Shown in pieces: positions 37,543 through 47,476 of a stretch of DNA of 64,000 nt. Position 1 is the stretch's first letter. Each line of letters opens with the position of its first letter. This DNA is from Clostridium sp. (lineage in GTDB: Bacteria; Bacillota; Clostridia; Clostridiales; Clostridiaceae): NCBI GenBank assembly GCA_029851835.1, contig JARKVD010000025.1:23896-87895 (forward strand), in the 5' to 3' direction. The notes beneath the pieces were generated by a model. The model did not search any database and had not been told where the DNA came from. It saw nothing but the letters and a program-made list of their open reading frames with translations. The position numbers and the translations under genes are program-made.

Positions 37543-38997
37543 ATGAACAGCTATACAATGTTCTTAAACATACTAAATTTTATTTTTATTTTAAACATTG
37601 CATTTGCTATAGTTGTAATTATTTTCGAACGTAGAAATGCTAATAACACTTGGACTTGGTTAATGATAATGCTTTTCGTTCCCATTTTAGGATTTGTTCT
37701 TTATCTTTTTTTTGGGCAGGATCTACGACACAAAAAGTTTTTTGTACTAAAAAAAGAAGAAGAATCTATTTTAATTAGGTTTTCTGATGAACAAAAAAAG
37801 CTCCTTAATGATGATACTGTTATGATTCAAAATCCAATTATAAATGAATTTAACGATGTAATTAATTTGAATTTGGCAAGTGATAACTTTGTAGTTACTA
37901 ATAATAATAGTGTGGATATTCTTAATAATGGTATAGAAAAGTTTCCTCTACTAATTGATTGTATTCGAAATGCAAAAAATTTTATTCATATCCAATACTA
38001 TATTTTTTCAGATGATAATCTAGGCACAGAGATTCTAAATCTTCTTGTAGATAAAGCACAAAACGGTGTAGAAGTTAAACTTTTATATGATGGCATGGGC
38101 TGTATCCATAATAAAAGGCACTTTTTTGACCCATTAAAAAAGGCTGGTGGAGAAGTCCATTGTTTCTTTCCACCTTTTGTTCCATATATAAATATTAGAA
38201 TTAATTATAGAAACCATCGAAAAATATGTGTTATCGACGGTGAACATGGCTTCATTGGTGGTCTTAATATAGGTGATGAATATTTAGGTCTTTCAAAAAA
38301 ATTTGGATTCTGGCGTGATATACACCTTCACTTACAAGGAGATTCCGTAAACTATCTTGAGATTCGTTTTCTCATGGATTGGCGCTTTGCAAGTAATGAA
38401 GATTTCTTTATGAGTGAAAAGTATTTCCCTAAAAAACAATATTCAGCACAAACTGCTGTACAGATAATATCTAGTGGTCCAGATTCTGATTGGTGTTCAA
38501 TTCGAAATACTTACTTAAAGCTTATTAATAAAGCTCAACATAGTATATACATTGAAACTCCTTATTTTATACCAGATGAAAGTATTCAAACATCCCTTAA
38601 AATAGCTTGTTTATCCGGTGTGGAAGTAAAAATTATAATTCCTAGCAAACCTGATCATCCATTTATTCACTGGGCCTCTAAATCTTATATATGGGAGCTG
38701 GTTGAGTGTGGCGCCCACTGCTATACCTATAATAATGGATTTATTCATAGTAAAATGGTTTCAATTGATGGTAAAATATGCACTATTGGTACAGCTAATA
38801 TGGATATCAGAAGCTTTAATTTAAACTTTGAAGTTAACGCTATTATTTATGATGAATCTGTAACCCGCAAAGTAGATGAATCTTTTATGGAGGATATCTT
38901 AAGCAGTACACTTCTTACTCCAGAGTTATATGACAAAAGAACTCTTATAGTAAAATTTAAGGAATCTGTATATAGACTACTTTCTCCAATATTATAG
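37543..38997 (+). CDS. cls: Cardiolipin synthase (phospholipase D family)
   Basis: A membrane enzyme of about 484 residues that makes cardiolipin from two phosphatidylglycerols. Two N-terminal transmembrane helices (about 5-60) are followed by two PLD domains with HKD motifs: HRKICVIDG in the first and HSKMVSIDGKICTIGTANMD in the second. I start at ATG 37543, directly after AAGGAGATTTTT; the frame is open from 37426 but that extension is AT-rich noise. The gene is divergent from the YitT gene. Confidence 0.93.
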   Translation: MNSYTMFLNILNFIFILNIAFAIVVIIFERRNANNTWTWLMIMLFVPILGFVLYLFFGQDLRHKKFFVLKKEEESILIRFSDEQKKLLNDDTVMIQNPIINEFNDVINLNLASDNFVVTNNNSVDILNNGIEKFPLLIDCIRNAKNFIHIQYYIFSDDNLGTEILNLLVDKAQNGVEVKLLYDGMGCIHNKRHFFDPLKKAGGEVHCFFPPFVPYINIRINYRNHRKICVIDGEHGFIGGLNIGDEYLGLSKKFGFWRDIHLHLQGDSVNYLEIRFLMDWRFASNEDFFMSEKYFPKKQYSAQTAVQIISSGPDSDWCSIRNTYLKLINKAQHSIYIETPYFIPDESIQTSLKIACLSGVEVKIIIPSKPDHPFIHWASKSYIWELVECGAHCYTYNNGFIHSKMVSIDGKICTIGTANMDIRSFNLNFEVNAIIYDESVTRKVDESFMEDILSSTLLTPELYDKRTLIVKFKESVYRLLSPIL

Positions 38998-39082
38998 CTA
39001 GTTTATTTTCATTCGCCTTCCAAATATTATGATTTTATTGTAATATAATATGTGATATATAAATGTATGGAAGGTATTTAGT

Positions 39083-39649
39083 ATGAAAAGAACCGGTAAA
39101 GTAATTAACTATGATGAAGAAAAAGTTTATATAGTGACTGATACTAAAGAGTTTGTAACCTTAGAAAGAAATGAAATAGAACCTATTAAAGGCAGGGTTT
39201 ATACAGGTATTGAATATATAGATAGAACAAATCAAATTAAAATTATTTCTATAGTAATAGCTATATGTTTGTTTTTAACTGCCACCTTATATTTTATATT
39301 CTTTTCTGCAACTTCAAGCTTTATTGTAACTATTGATGGCAATACTAAAGTAGGAGTAAATAATGATAAAATTGTTAGTGTCACCGATGTTGGTGATATT
39401 AAACTCTCAAATGAGCAATTCACCTCAATAAAGGGAAATGAGGTTAATGATGGCCTTATTCTTCTTTTTGATTTAGCTTATAAGCAAGAAATATTGCCCC
39501 CTCAAGATTTTTGGTCAATGGGTAAAATATATATTTATATTACTAAGGACAAAGAAGATGACCCTATAGACTTTACTAAGTTTAAAGAATATGCCTATCA
39601 ATTCAACTATGAAATCATAGTAAATCGTAACACTAATACCTTTGATTAG
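39083..39649 (+). CDS. RsgI-like anti-sigma factor, orphan and short
   Basis: A 188-residue single-pass membrane protein. Residues 1-50 (MKRTGKVINYDEEKVYIVTD, FVTLERNEIEP, GRVYTGIEYI) match the cytosolic sigma-I-binding N-terminal domain of RsgI proteins, a transmembrane helix spans about 53-76, and the outer part opens with SFIVTIDGNTKVGVNNDKIVSV, which parallels the DINPSVELGVN segment of RsgI. There is no sigI gene beside it and no carbohydrate-binding or other sensor domain after the short outer domain. The resemblance is by eye, so treat as likely but unproven. GGAAGGT precedes ATG 39083. Confidence 0.6.
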   Translation: MKRTGKVINYDEEKVYIVTDTKEFVTLERNEIEPIKGRVYTGIEYIDRTNQIKIISIVIAICLFLTATLYFIFFSATSSFIVTIDGNTKVGVNNDKIVSVTDVGDIKLSNEQFTSIKGNEVNDGLILLFDLAYKQEILPPQDFWSMGKIYIYITKDKEDDPIDFTKFKEYAYQFNYEIIVNRNTNTFD

Positions 39650-39682
39650 GAATAAGTTGAGATTCTAGGTGGTGATAATTAT

Positions 39683-40411
39683 ATGGAAACAGAAAATCTA
39701 ATGAGACTAAATAAATATATAAGTGAGAGTGGAATATGTTCAAGACGCGAAGCCGATAAATTTATTGAAGCTGGTAGAGTATCGATAAATGGTAAAAAAG
39801 CTATTGTTGGTTCTAAGGTGTGTAGTACAGATACTGTTGTTGTTAATGGTATTACAATAAAACCTAAAGTTAACAAGGTATACATAGCTTTAAATAAACC
39901 TGTAGGAATAACCTGCACAACAGAAACTTACGTTGATGGAAATATTATAAGCTACATGAATTATCCTGAAAGAATCTTTCCTATTGGAAGATTAGATAAA
40001 CCTTCTGAAGGATTAATTTTTCTTACTAACGACGGTGATATTGTTAATAAAATTCTTAGAGCTGGTAATAACCATGAAAAAGAATATATTGTTTCTGTGG
40101 ATAAACCTATTACCAAAGAATTCATTAATGCTATGGAAAAGGGAGTTCCAATTTTAGATACGATAACTAAACCATGTAAGGTAAGAAAAATAGGCAAATG
40201 TACCTTTAATATTATTTTAACTCAAGGCCTAAATCGCCAAATTAGAAGAATGTGTGAATACTTAGGTTATAGCGTAAGTAGTTTAAAAAGAATTCGTATA
40301 ATGAATGTATCCTTAGATTCTTTACCGACGGGAAGTTGGCGTTATCTAACTAATAAGGAAGTTACGGATTTACTCGCTCTTACTGAGGATTCCAAAAAAA
40401 CTCATAAATAA
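39683..40411 (+). CDS. rluF: 23S rRNA pseudouridine synthase, RluF-like
   Basis: A 242-residue RsuA/RluF-type pseudouridine synthase. An N-terminal S4 RNA-binding domain (about 8-65, [17 protein letters not shown]) is followed by the catalytic domain with [12 protein letters not shown] (catalytic Asp) and the [13 protein letters not shown] substrate-binding segment. GGTGGTGA precedes ATG 39683. It may be co-transcribed with the RsgI-like gene 34 bases upstream and is followed by a terminator. RluF rather than RluB or RsuA is my best guess from [10 protein letters not shown]. Confidence 0.88.
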   Translation: METENLMRLNKYISESGICSRREADKFIEAGRVSINGKKAIVGSKVCSTDTVVVNGITIKPKVNKVYIALNKPVGITCTTETYVDGNIISYMNYPERIFPIGRLDKPSEGLIFLTNDGDIVNKILRAGNNHEKEYIVSVDKPITKEFINAMEKGVPILDTITKPCKVRKIGKCTFNIILTQGLNRQIRRMCEYLGYSVSSLKRIRIMNVSLDSLPTGSWRYLTNKEVTDLLALTEDSKKTHK

Positions 40412-40418
40412 AAAATAG

Positions 40419-40460
40419 CTAGATTAAAGCATTTTATAGCATTTAATCTAGTTTTTATTT
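40419..40460 (+). terminator. Terminator of rluF-like gene
   Basis: CTAGATTAAA (40419-40428) pairs with TTTAATCTAG (40442-40451), then TTTTTATTTT. Confidence 0.85.
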
Positions 40461-40512
40461 TGCAAATTTCTACATAAAAATATACTAACACCCATTGTTA
40501 GTAATTTAAAAG

Positions 40513-40744
40513 TTATACACATTACATAAAAAAAATTTTTTAATATGAGAATATATGTGTGCAATTCTTATATATTATGCACATTATCCACAGATGGCTT
40601 GTGTATAATGTAGTGAATTTAATGTTAATATCAGTGTAAAACCATAAAAAAGCTAACATTTTACATAATTCTATGATTTCCATTCATTTTATTCACTAAA
40701 ACCACTTTTACCTTTACTAACATTATCCACAGTAATGTGTATAA
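40513..40744. promoter_or_regulatory. Cluster of six DnaA-box-like sites upstream of ispF
   Basis: The intergenic region 40412-40955 holds plus-strand TTATACACA (40513-40521), TTATGCACA (40575-40583), TTATCCACA (40584-40592) and TTATCCACA (40723-40731), and minus-strand boxes read as TGTGTATAA at 40600-40608 and 40736-40744. The second and third boxes abut. Boxes at 40584/40600 and at 40723/40736 form inverted pairs with 7- and 4-base spacers. The TTATNCACA consensus fits DnaA; this is probably a DnaA-binding cluster outside oriC. Confidence 0.65.
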
Positions 40745-40955
40745 CATGTTTATAACTTTTTCATCTTCATTTTTTCGACCCCAAAACGCTATGTCTATAT
40801 TTCCACATATTATCTTAATTTATACCCTATTTCTACAAAGCTATTATTTATTAAATTTATAAATAAGCTACATATACTACTAATACTATGATAAACTTAT
40901 TTTGCATTAATAAAATTAAAATACCATTTAGATTTTTATTTAGGAGGTTTTACAT

Positions 40956-41429
40956 ATGAGAATTGGTATGGGATATGATGTACATAAACTTGTTCCCAAC
41001 AGAGATTTAATAATTGGTGGAATTAAAATTCCTCATGAAACTGGACTACTTGGCCATTCAGATGCTGATGTCCTACTACATGCTATAATGGATAGCTTAT
41101 TAGGTGCTGCAGCTTTAGGTGACATTGGTAAGCACTTTCCAGATACTGATGGAAAATTCAAAGGAATTTCTAGTCTTGAATTATTAAAGGAAGTTAAATC
41201 TCTTTTAGATACAGCAGGCTATTCTATAGGAAACATAGATGCTACTATAATCGCTCAAAGGCCAAAAATGGCACCTCATATACAACTTATGAGAGAAAAT
41301 ATAAGCAAAACACTTAATATAGACATTGATCAAGTAAATATCAAAGCAACCACTGAAGAAGGCCTTGGTTTTACTGGTAGTGAAGAAGGGATTTCTTCTC
41401 AATCCATATGCCTACTTACAAAAGTTTAA
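40956..41429 (+). CDS. ispF: 2-C-methyl-D-erythritol 2,4-cyclodiphosphate synthase
   Basis: A 157-residue MEP-pathway enzyme for isoprenoid precursors. The zinc site is in GYDVHKLV (Asp and His) and [19 protein letters not shown], and the family motifs [10 protein letters not shown] and [16 protein letters not shown] are intact. AGGAGGT precedes ATG 40956. It is separate from other mep genes. The long upstream region carries six DnaA-box-like sites. Confidence 0.95.
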   Translation: MRIGMGYDVHKLVPNRDLIIGGIKIPHETGLLGHSDADVLLHAIMDSLLGAAALGDIGKHFPDTDGKFKGISSLELLKEVKSLLDTAGYSIGNIDATIIAQRPKMAPHIQLMRENISKTLNIDIDQVNIKATTEEGLGFTGSEEGISSQSICLLTKV

Positions 41430-41447
41430 AATCTAAAAACTATAAAA

Positions 41448-41497
41448 TAAACAGTTGAAATATATCTTACTTTAAAGATTACTTCAACTGTTTTTCT
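41448..41497. terminator. Bidirectional terminator of ispF and YhcN-like gene
   Basis: AACAGTTGAA (41450-41459) pairs with TTCAACTGTT (41483-41492), T run after on the plus strand and A run before. Confidence 0.72.
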
Positions 41498-41991
41498 TAT
41501 AATTTCCTTAATATTTCCTGTAAATCCTTCAATAACTCACCTACCGGATCATTTTCTTTATAAGACCTTAAAAGCTTATCAATAGATTCATATACATAAT
41601 CATCATCACTTACTGCTATTGTTTTAGCTTCTGAATATATTTTGTATACATTCTGCTCTATCTCTTGCCTTAGCTCTGGTGAAAGTTCTACACCATCATC
41701 AAGCTTTAATGCAACTAACACTGCTTCATGATTTATAAATACTATTGATTTAGTAACACCAGTTATATCATTTAATCTAAGCATTATGTCTTCACTCATT
41801 TTAATAGCATCTTTAATAACTTCATCCTTATCTTTATCAAAATTTAAATCGCCCATATTCTCGATAGTTGGACCTGAACCAACACTATCACTTTTCTCCT
41901 TTTGTTCATTGCAGCCTGTAAAAATAAATAAATTTATAATTAATATTAGTAATAAACTTTTTAATAAATAGCCGTTCTTCCACTTCTTCAT
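41497..41991 (-). CDS. YhcN/YlaJ-family spore lipoprotein
   Basis: A protein of about 164 residues with a lipoprotein signal (LLKSLLLILIINLFIFTGC) and lipobox FTGC, then a compact domain typical of the YhcN/YlaJ sporulation lipoproteins (DDITGV-like NDITGVTKSIVFINHEAVLVALKL). In Bacillus these are inner-spore-membrane or germination-related proteins. I start at ATG 41991 because GGAGG lies eight bases upstream; the frame opens at 42006. It is preceded on the same strand by a small unknown gene. Confidence 0.82.
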   Translation of the reverse strand: MKKWKNGYLLKSLLLILIINLFIFTGCNEQKEKSDSVGSGPTIENMGDLNFDKDKDEVIKDAIKMSEDIMLRLNDITGVTKSIVFINHEAVLVALKLDDGVELSPELRQEIEQNVYKIYSEAKTIAVSDDDYVYESIDKLLRSYKENDPVGELLKDLQEILRKL

Positions 41992-42115
41992 TTTATAAGC
42001 CTCCACATATATGATTTCAAATATGATTTTCCAGTACTTAATTAACTATTACTAGTGTGGCTCATAAATTAAAGTATATGCTTAATGATTTACAACTAGG
42101 TATCTTTCATATGTT

Positions 42116-42337
42116 TTATACATCATGGCTACTTTTTAAAACATCTCTGGTAATTATATATTTACCATCTTCTTCAGTCAAATCAAACTCACTTATACTT
42201 GTTACTCTTTCTTCTCTCTCAATATGAAGTACATATCCCTTTTGACCGTGGTTGTTAAAGAAAATCTCACTAGCCTTTATTACTCTAATTCGATTTCCCT
42301 CCTTATCGTATATTACATCAGGAATTTTATTAATCAT
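42116..42337 (-). CDS. Small beta-rich protein of unknown function (73 aa)
   Basis: A 73-residue, mixed-charge protein beginning MINKIPDVIYDKEGNRIRV. The strand-turn pattern suggests a small beta-sheet fold without Cys or membrane segment. AGGAGAGAC precedes ATG 42337. It lies between the pyr operon terminator and the YhcN-like spore lipoprotein gene, the same direction as both. No family recognised. Confidence 0.6.
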   Translation of the reverse strand: MINKIPDVIYDKEGNRIRVIKASEIFFNNHGQKGYVLHIEREERVTSISEFDLTEEDGKYIITRDVLKSSHDV

Positions 42338-42492
42338 CTTGTCTCTCCTTACAAAAGTTGTTAATTACTGATATATACTATTATCCCTTCCTTCAAATTA
42401 TGACTTTAAATTATAAGTAAGCATTTAAATACTCGAACCTTCTCTTCCACCGTTCTATTGCAAATAAAAGATTTCTATTTTTATCATTTTAA

Positions 42493-42538
42493 TAAAAAAA
42501 CTGCCTAGAATTCTCTCTTAAGAGATTTCTAGGCAGTT
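42493..42538 (-). terminator. Terminator of the pyr operon
   Basis: AACTGCCTAGAA (42499-42510) pairs with TTCTAGGCAGTT (42527-42538), inner CTCT/AGAG, with seven A at 42494-42500 giving the U-tract on the minus strand. Confidence 0.9.
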
Positions 42539-42574
42539 AACTTATCTATACTATTTTCTTATATAAAGGAAATC

Positions 42575-43147
42575 TTATTTTATATTTCTACTTCCTGGTT
42601 TAACGTATGGAATATTTTCCTTACATAGTGGACATTCTTCTTTATCGAAGCTTTCGATTTCTAATTTAACTGCACTGTATATTGGAAGTTCTACTTCACA
42701 GCCAGCTGGTCTTCTATCAACTATACAGCAAATTCCTATAACTTCAGCACCAAAACTCTCTAAAATCTTAGCTACCTCCATTGAAGATTTTCCTGTTGTT
42801 ACAACGTCTTCTGTTATTAATATTCTTTGGCCCGGCTTAACTTCAAATCCTCTTGTTAAAGTCATCTCTCCATCTTTTCTCTCAGTGAATATTCCTGGCT
42901 TTCCAAGTTGTCTTGCTAATTCATAAGCAACTATAATTCCTCCCATAGCTGGTCCAACTAACATATCAACATTTAAGTCTTTAACTTGTTCTGCAACTAC
43001 TGATAAAACTTCTGCAGCCTTATCTGGGTGTTGAAGTAATTTTGCACACTGGCAGTATCTATTACTGTGCTTCCCTGAAGATAATAAGAAATGTCCCTCT
43101 AGTAATGCATCACACTCTTTTAATATATTTACAATTTTGTTTTCCAT
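42575..43147 (-). CDS. pyrE: Orotate phosphoribosyltransferase
   Basis: A 190-residue enzyme converting orotate and PRPP to OMP. The PRPP-binding loop [11 protein letters not shown] contains the type I phosphoribosyltransferase motif. Last gene of a seven-gene UMP operon (pyrB-I-C-F-K-D-E). AGGAGGA precedes ATG 43147. It is the longer form (about 190 residues) with a C-terminal Cys-containing tail, [11 protein letters not shown], that could be a metal site; that is only an impression. Confidence 0.95.
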   Translation of the reverse strand: MENKIVNILKECDALLEGHFLLSSGKHSNRYCQCAKLLQHPDKAAEVLSVVAEQVKDLNVDMLVGPAMGGIIVAYELARQLGKPGIFTERKDGEMTLTRGFEVKPGQRILITEDVVTTGKSSMEVAKILESFGAEVIGICCIVDRRPAGCEVELPIYSAVKLEIESFDKEECPLCKENIPYVKPGSRNIK

Positions 43148-43195
43148 AGTTTATTCCTCCTAATAAATTCATTTGTATATTCAATCTATATTTTA

Positions 43196-44092
43196 CTATA
43201 TAATTCCTATAATTTCATTTATATCTTTTACGCCTTCTTTAATTAAGAAGTTTTCTATGCCCTCAAGTATTTCTATTGGAGCAAATGGATTTATAAAGTT
43301 TGCAGTTCCTACTTGGATTCCTGTAGCCCCTGCCATTATAAACTCTATTGCATCCCCCCAATTTGTAATTCCACCAAGGCCTACTACAGGCACTTTACAT
43401 GCTTTAGCAACCTGATGAACCATTCTTAAAGCTATTGGCTTTATTGCCGGCCCTGAGAAACCTGCATAAACATTATCAAATACAGCTTTTCTTTTCTTAT
43501 AATCTATAGACATTCCTTGGAATGTGTTTACAAGTGATAGCGCATCTGCTCCCGCCTCTTCACAAGCCATTGCCATATCAACTATATTTTCAGCGTTAGG
43601 AGATAGTTTAACCATAAGAGGCTTCTTGCATATCTTCTTTACTTCTTTAACAGCTTCATTGGCTACATCGGCTTTTATTCCAAGAGCCATTCCACCATGC
43701 TTAACATTGGGACATGATATATTCAACTCTACCATATCTATATCTTTATCATTAAGCTTCTCTATTATTGCAATATACTCTTCTACAGTTCCACCACCAA
43801 CATTAGCGATAATGTTAGTATCATAGCTCCTCATTTTTGGAATCTCTCTTTCAATGAAAGTATCAACTCCTGGATTTTGAAGTCCAACACTATTTAACAT
43901 TCCGCCTGTAGTTTCCTTTATTCTAATACCGTAGTTCCCTTGTCTTTCATTTAAAGTCAGTCCCTTACTACAGATTCCACCAAGCTTTGATAAATCGTAA
44001 AACTCACTATATTCTTCCCCGAATCCAAAGGTTCCTGAAGCAGTCATTATAGGATTTTTAAATTCTATATCACAAATATTTACTTTAAGCAT
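43196..44092 (-). CDS. pyrD: Dihydroorotate dehydrogenase, class 1B catalytic subunit
   Basis: A 298-residue FMN TIM-barrel enzyme oxidising dihydroorotate. It has the FMN- and substrate-binding [20 protein letters not shown] and [12 protein letters not shown] with the catalytic Cys of class 1 enzymes, and [14 protein letters not shown] phosphate-binding loop. The adjacent pyrK makes it a class 1B enzyme that passes electrons to NAD+. AGGAGAT precedes ATG 44092, ten bases after pyrK. Confidence 0.96.
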   Translation of the reverse strand: MLKVNICDIEFKNPIMTASGTFGFGEEYSEFYDLSKLGGICSKGLTLNERQGNYGIRIKETTGGMLNSVGLQNPGVDTFIEREIPKMRSYDTNIIANVGGGTVEEYIAIIEKLNDKDIDMVELNISCPNVKHGGMALGIKADVANEAVKEVKKICKKPLMVKLSPNAENIVDMAMACEEAGADALSLVNTFQGMSIDYKKRKAVFDNVYAGFSGPAIKPIALRMVHQVAKACKVPVVGLGGITNWGDAIEFIMAGATGIQVGTANFINPFAPIEILEGIENFLIKEGVKDINEIIGII

Positions 44093-44102
44093 AATATCTC
44101 CT

Positions 44103-44852
44103 TTAAATCTCTATTTCAGCCCCATCGAATACAGGACCATCCTTACATGTTCTTTTATTTCCTTTAACAGTTTTACAAGTACAAACTAAACATGCCCCTA
44201 TTCCACATGCCATTTTCTTTTCTTCAGATATGTAAATCTTTGTACCAACCTCTCTGCATAGCTTAATTACGTTATACATCATAACCTCAGGCCCACAGCA
44301 TAGAACTAAATCAAAGTCCTTTGGATCAAATAGAGCTGTTACAAATCCCTTTTCACCAACGCTTCCGTCTTCTGTAGATACCCCCACTGGAACTCCTAAA
44401 GCTTCAATTTCTTCTATTCCATAAACCTCATCTCTAAAGCCTGAGAACACTTCTACTTCAGAATCAGTATGTTTCTTAATTACATCTACTAGATATCTCA
44501 TTGGAGCAACTCCAATTCCACCTGAAACTACAGCTACTCTTCCCTTAATCTCATCTAAATTAAATCCATTTCCTAGTGGACCTACAATCTTAACATCATC
44601 ACCAGCTTCTAATTTGCTAAGTAACTTCGTTCCATCTCCAACTAATTGATATAAAAACTCTATGGAATTTTCACTTATATTATGAATACTAATAGGCCTC
44701 CATAATAGTGGTTCCTTGTCCCAACTTCTTAACATATAAAACTGTCCTGGTTTACCATCAAACTTTCCTTCGACAGTAAGTTTGAATATTCCCCTGGAAA
44801 TTTTTCTATTTTCTATTACTTGACACACATTATATTCATAATTTCTTCCCAT
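44103..44852 (-). CDS. pyrK: Dihydroorotate dehydrogenase electron-transfer subunit
   Basis: A 249-residue subunit with FAD and [2Fe-2S] centres. The FAD/NAD-binding domains show LWRPISIHN and [10 protein letters not shown]; the C-terminal cluster is in [13 protein letters not shown] with a fourth Cys in RTCKDGPVF. It transfers electrons from PyrD FMN to NAD+. I start at ATG 44852 since AGGAGA lies seven bases upstream; a TTG two codons earlier opens the frame. Confidence 0.94.
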   Translation of the reverse strand: MGRNYEYNVCQVIENRKISRGIFKLTVEGKFDGKPGQFYMLRSWDKEPLLWRPISIHNISENSIEFLYQLVGDGTKLLSKLEAGDDVKIVGPLGNGFNLDEIKGRVAVVSGGIGVAPMRYLVDVIKKHTDSEVEVFSGFRDEVYGIEEIEALGVPVGVSTEDGSVGEKGFVTALFDPKDFDLVLCCGPEVMMYNVIKLCREVGTKIYISEEKKMACGIGACLVCTCKTVKGNKRTCKDGPVFDGAEIEI

Positions 44853-44919
44853 ACCCAAATCTCCTAATAACCTATTTTAATTCAATGCCATACAAAACTG
44901 TATGGCATCTAGCTTTTAT

Positions 44920-45795
44920 CTACTTCTTTAAATTTGCTATTGCTCCTAAGATTTCATCTCTCATTCTTATAACTTCTTCTCTTGCATACTTAGCGAAGTT
45001 TGTCTCTCCATCTTCCTTTCCTCTATAAGCAAGCATAATACCTCTAGATGAGTTTACAACTCCACCATTTCCATCTTTAAGGTAAAGAGCTACATCCTCA
45101 GCTTTTCCACCTTGTGCTCCATATCCTGGTATTAAGAAGAAAGTACTGTCTAAAGCTTTTCTAATTTCTATTCCTTCATCTACATGAGTGCAGCCTATTA
45201 CTCCACCAACTGAGCTGTATCCACACTCTCCCATGTACTCTTTTCCAAGGTTGTTTATCATTTCTCCGACAACATTATAAACTCTTCTTTCTCCTGCAGT
45301 TTCAACATATTGAATATCTTTACTTCCCTTATTTGAAGTTCTCACTAATACGAAAACTCCTTTTTCATTATTTTGTAGGTATGGAAGATATGGCTCTATA
45401 CTGTCTAATCCCATGTATGGACTTAGAGTTATAAAATCAGCCTCAAATTCTCCTGCAAAGTGAGCTTTAGCATACATCTCTGCAGTTCTAGAAATATCTC
45501 CTCTTTTTATATCCCCTATAGAAAGAGCTCCTTTTTCCTTTAAATACTGCATTGTTCTTGCATAAGCTCTTAATCCATCTATTCCATAAGTCTCATAATA
45601 TGCTATTTGTGGTTTAAAGCATGCAGCTACATCAGCTGTTGCATCTATTATAGCTTTATTAAACTCAAATATTGCATCTCCTATGTTCTCATACTTTGCT
45701 TTAAAGCTCTCTGGAATATATGCTATATCTGTGTCTAACCCAACACAAACATGTCCTTTTTCTGCTACTGTTTTAAATAATCTATCTATAATCAT
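44920..45795 (-). CDS. pyrF: Orotidine 5'-phosphate decarboxylase (long, group 2 type)
   Basis: About 291 residues, longer than the 235-residue Bacillus type, matching the group 2 OMP decarboxylases found in Clostridium and mycobacteria. The catalytic Lys/Asp segment is in IGDIKRGDI, with GLDTDIAYIPES near the N-terminus. It makes UMP, the operon end product. AGGAG lies eight bases before ATG 45795; another ATG two codons earlier is possible. About ten bases separate it from pyrC. Confidence 0.94.
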   Translation of the reverse strand: MIIDRLFKTVAEKGHVCVGLDTDIAYIPESFKAKYENIGDAIFEFNKAIIDATADVAACFKPQIAYYETYGIDGLRAYARTMQYLKEKGALSIGDIKRGDISRTAEMYAKAHFAGEFEADFITLSPYMGLDSIEPYLPYLQNNEKGVFVLVRTSNKGSKDIQYVETAGERRVYNVVGEMINNLGKEYMGECGYSSVGGVIGCTHVDEGIEIRKALDSTFFLIPGYGAQGGKAEDVALYLKDGNGGVVNSSRGIMLAYRGKEDGETNFAKYAREEVIRMRDEILGAIANLKK

Positions 45796-45811
45796 CTTCA
45801 TTTCTCCTCAT

Positions 45812-47005
45812 CTATTTGTTTGAATAAATAATCTTTCCACCCTTTATAGTTTTCACTACTTCTCCATAAACCTTCTTGCCATGGAATGGTGTATTTTTTC
45901 CTTTTGATACTAACTCATGTCTATTTATTTCATACTCTTTATTTAAATCTAAAATCACTAAATCTCCATCGTAACCGATATCAATAGCACCTTTGTTAAC
46001 AGCTAAAATCTCACTAGGTCTTTTGCTCATTATCTCACTTAATTGATTTAAGCTTATGTGACCTTCTTTTACTAGCTTTGTATAGCATACACTAAAGGAA
46101 GTTTCTATCCCTGATATTCCTGGTGCTCCTTTTACCTTATCATCCTCACTGTGAGGTGCATGATCTGTAGCAATTGCATCTACTTTTCCATCTTTAATTG
46201 CTTCTATTAAGTAATCTACATCTTCTTTACCCCTTATTGGAGGATTAACTCTGTAGTTGCATTCATCATCAGTTAAAGCTATGTGGTGAGGTGCTACTTC
46301 ACAAGTTACCTTATGCCCTTTAGCTTTTGCCTTAATGATATACTCCATAGACTCCTTGGTGCTTACATGTGAGAAATGCACTTTACATCCAGCATATTTT
46401 GCTAGGGTAAGATTTCTCCAAGTCATTGTGTTTTCTGCCAACCTCATATCTATATTTGATAAGTTGTGATTTTCACAGTGACACATAACTGTAATATCCT
46501 TTTCCTTAGCCTTAACCATGGCATTAAGCATAACTTCGCTATGCATAACATCTTTACCATCTTCAGATATTACTTTAATATCCCCTTTTTCAAATTTATC
46601 AAGGTGGCTTAAATCATCCCCACTAAACTCATTAGTTATTGATACAACTTGATTTATATCCACAAGCCCTATTTCTTTACCTTTACTTTCTACATATTTT
46701 ACAGTTTCAATGGTGCTACATACAGGATTTGTATTAGCCATTAAGTTTACCATTGTATATCCGCCTCTTACAGCCGCCTTAGAACCAGTCTCGATATCTT
46801 CCTTATATGTTAATCCTGGCTCTCTAAAGTGAACATGTAAATCTACGAAACTAGGCATTATAACTAATCCATTAACATCTATTGTAGTACAGTCCTTTAC
46901 TAAATCTCTTCCAAGCTCACATATAACCCCATCTTTTATATATATGTCACCCTTAAATGTTCCACTCCAGTCAACAACTGTTCCATTTTTAATACATAAA
47001 TCCAT
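45812..47005 (-). CDS. pyrC: Dihydroorotase
   Basis: A 397-residue zinc amidohydrolase cyclising carbamoyl aspartate. Metal ligands are in DLHVHFREPG, CHCENHN, SHVST and the catalytic Asp in ATDHAPHSEDDK. It is the multifunctional-type (class I) dihydroorotase. GGGGGAAAG precedes ATG 47005. Position after pyrI fits the pathway. Confidence 0.95.
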   Translation of the reverse strand: MDLCIKNGTVVDWSGTFKGDIYIKDGVICELGRDLVKDCTTIDVNGLVIMPSFVDLHVHFREPGLTYKEDIETGSKAAVRGGYTMVNLMANTNPVCSTIETVKYVESKGKEIGLVDINQVVSITNEFSGDDLSHLDKFEKGDIKVISEDGKDVMHSEVMLNAMVKAKEKDITVMCHCENHNLSNIDMRLAENTMTWRNLTLAKYAGCKVHFSHVSTKESMEYIIKAKAKGHKVTCEVAPHHIALTDDECNYRVNPPIRGKEDVDYLIEAIKDGKVDAIATDHAPHSEDDKVKGAPGISGIETSFSVCYTKLVKEGHISLNQLSEIMSKRPSEILAVNKGAIDIGYDGDLVILDLNKEYEINRHELVSKGKNTPFHGKKVYGEVVKTIKGGKIIYSNK

Positions 47006-47019
47006 AATACACTTTCCCC

Positions 47020-47454
47020 CTAGTATAGTGAATTAATCTTCTGTAAGTCATCACAATAGTGGCATCTATATTCCTTAGTTTCAGCATCAACTAAATAGTG
47101 AATATGCTTTATGTTTGGCTCTATAGATGTAACACATCTAGGATTTTTGCACTTAATAACATTCTCCACCTTATCTGGAAGCTTTAATTTTATTTTCTCT
47201 TTTATTTCTTCATTTTCTATTATATCTATTGTTATATCTGGATCTATAACTCCTAATATTTTTAAATCTAAGTCTATTTTATTCTCTATTTTTATAATAT
47301 CTTTTTTTCCACACTTTTCACTTGAAGCATTCATTATAAGTGCAACTGAGAAGTCTGCTTTATCTAAGTTTAAGAAGTTAAATATCTTTATTCCTTCACC
47401 AGCTTTGATGTGATCTATAACAATACCATCTTTTATACTATTTATAGTTAACAT
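47020..47454 (-). CDS. pyrI: Aspartate carbamoyltransferase regulatory subunit
   Basis: A 144-residue protein with an N-terminal allosteric domain (about 1-95) and a C-terminal zinc domain with CKNPRC and CHYC Cys pairs. It confers nucleotide feedback on PyrB, as in enteric bacteria and clostridia but not Bacillus. GGAGGAATG precedes ATG 47454; 22 bases after pyrB. Confidence 0.95.
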   Translation of the reverse strand: MLTINSIKDGIVIDHIKAGEGIKIFNFLNLDKADFSVALIMNASSEKCGKKDIIKIENKIDLDLKILGVIDPDITIDIIENEEIKEKIKLKLPDKVENVIKCKNPRCVTSIEPNIKHIHYLVDAETKEYRCHYCDDLQKINSLY

Positions 47455-47476
47455 AGCTCATTCCTCCATTACACTA

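Noticed and set aside
40513..40744. Chromosomal replication origin
   Set aside because: DnaA boxes are present, but no dnaA, dnaN or rpmH gene is nearby and no clear unwinding element was identified; a non-origin DnaA cluster is more likely.
42412..42470. A further repeat copy upstream of the pyrE terminator region
   Set aside because: Only TAAGTAAGC, TTTAAAT and ACTCGAACCTT fragments remain; too degraded to call.
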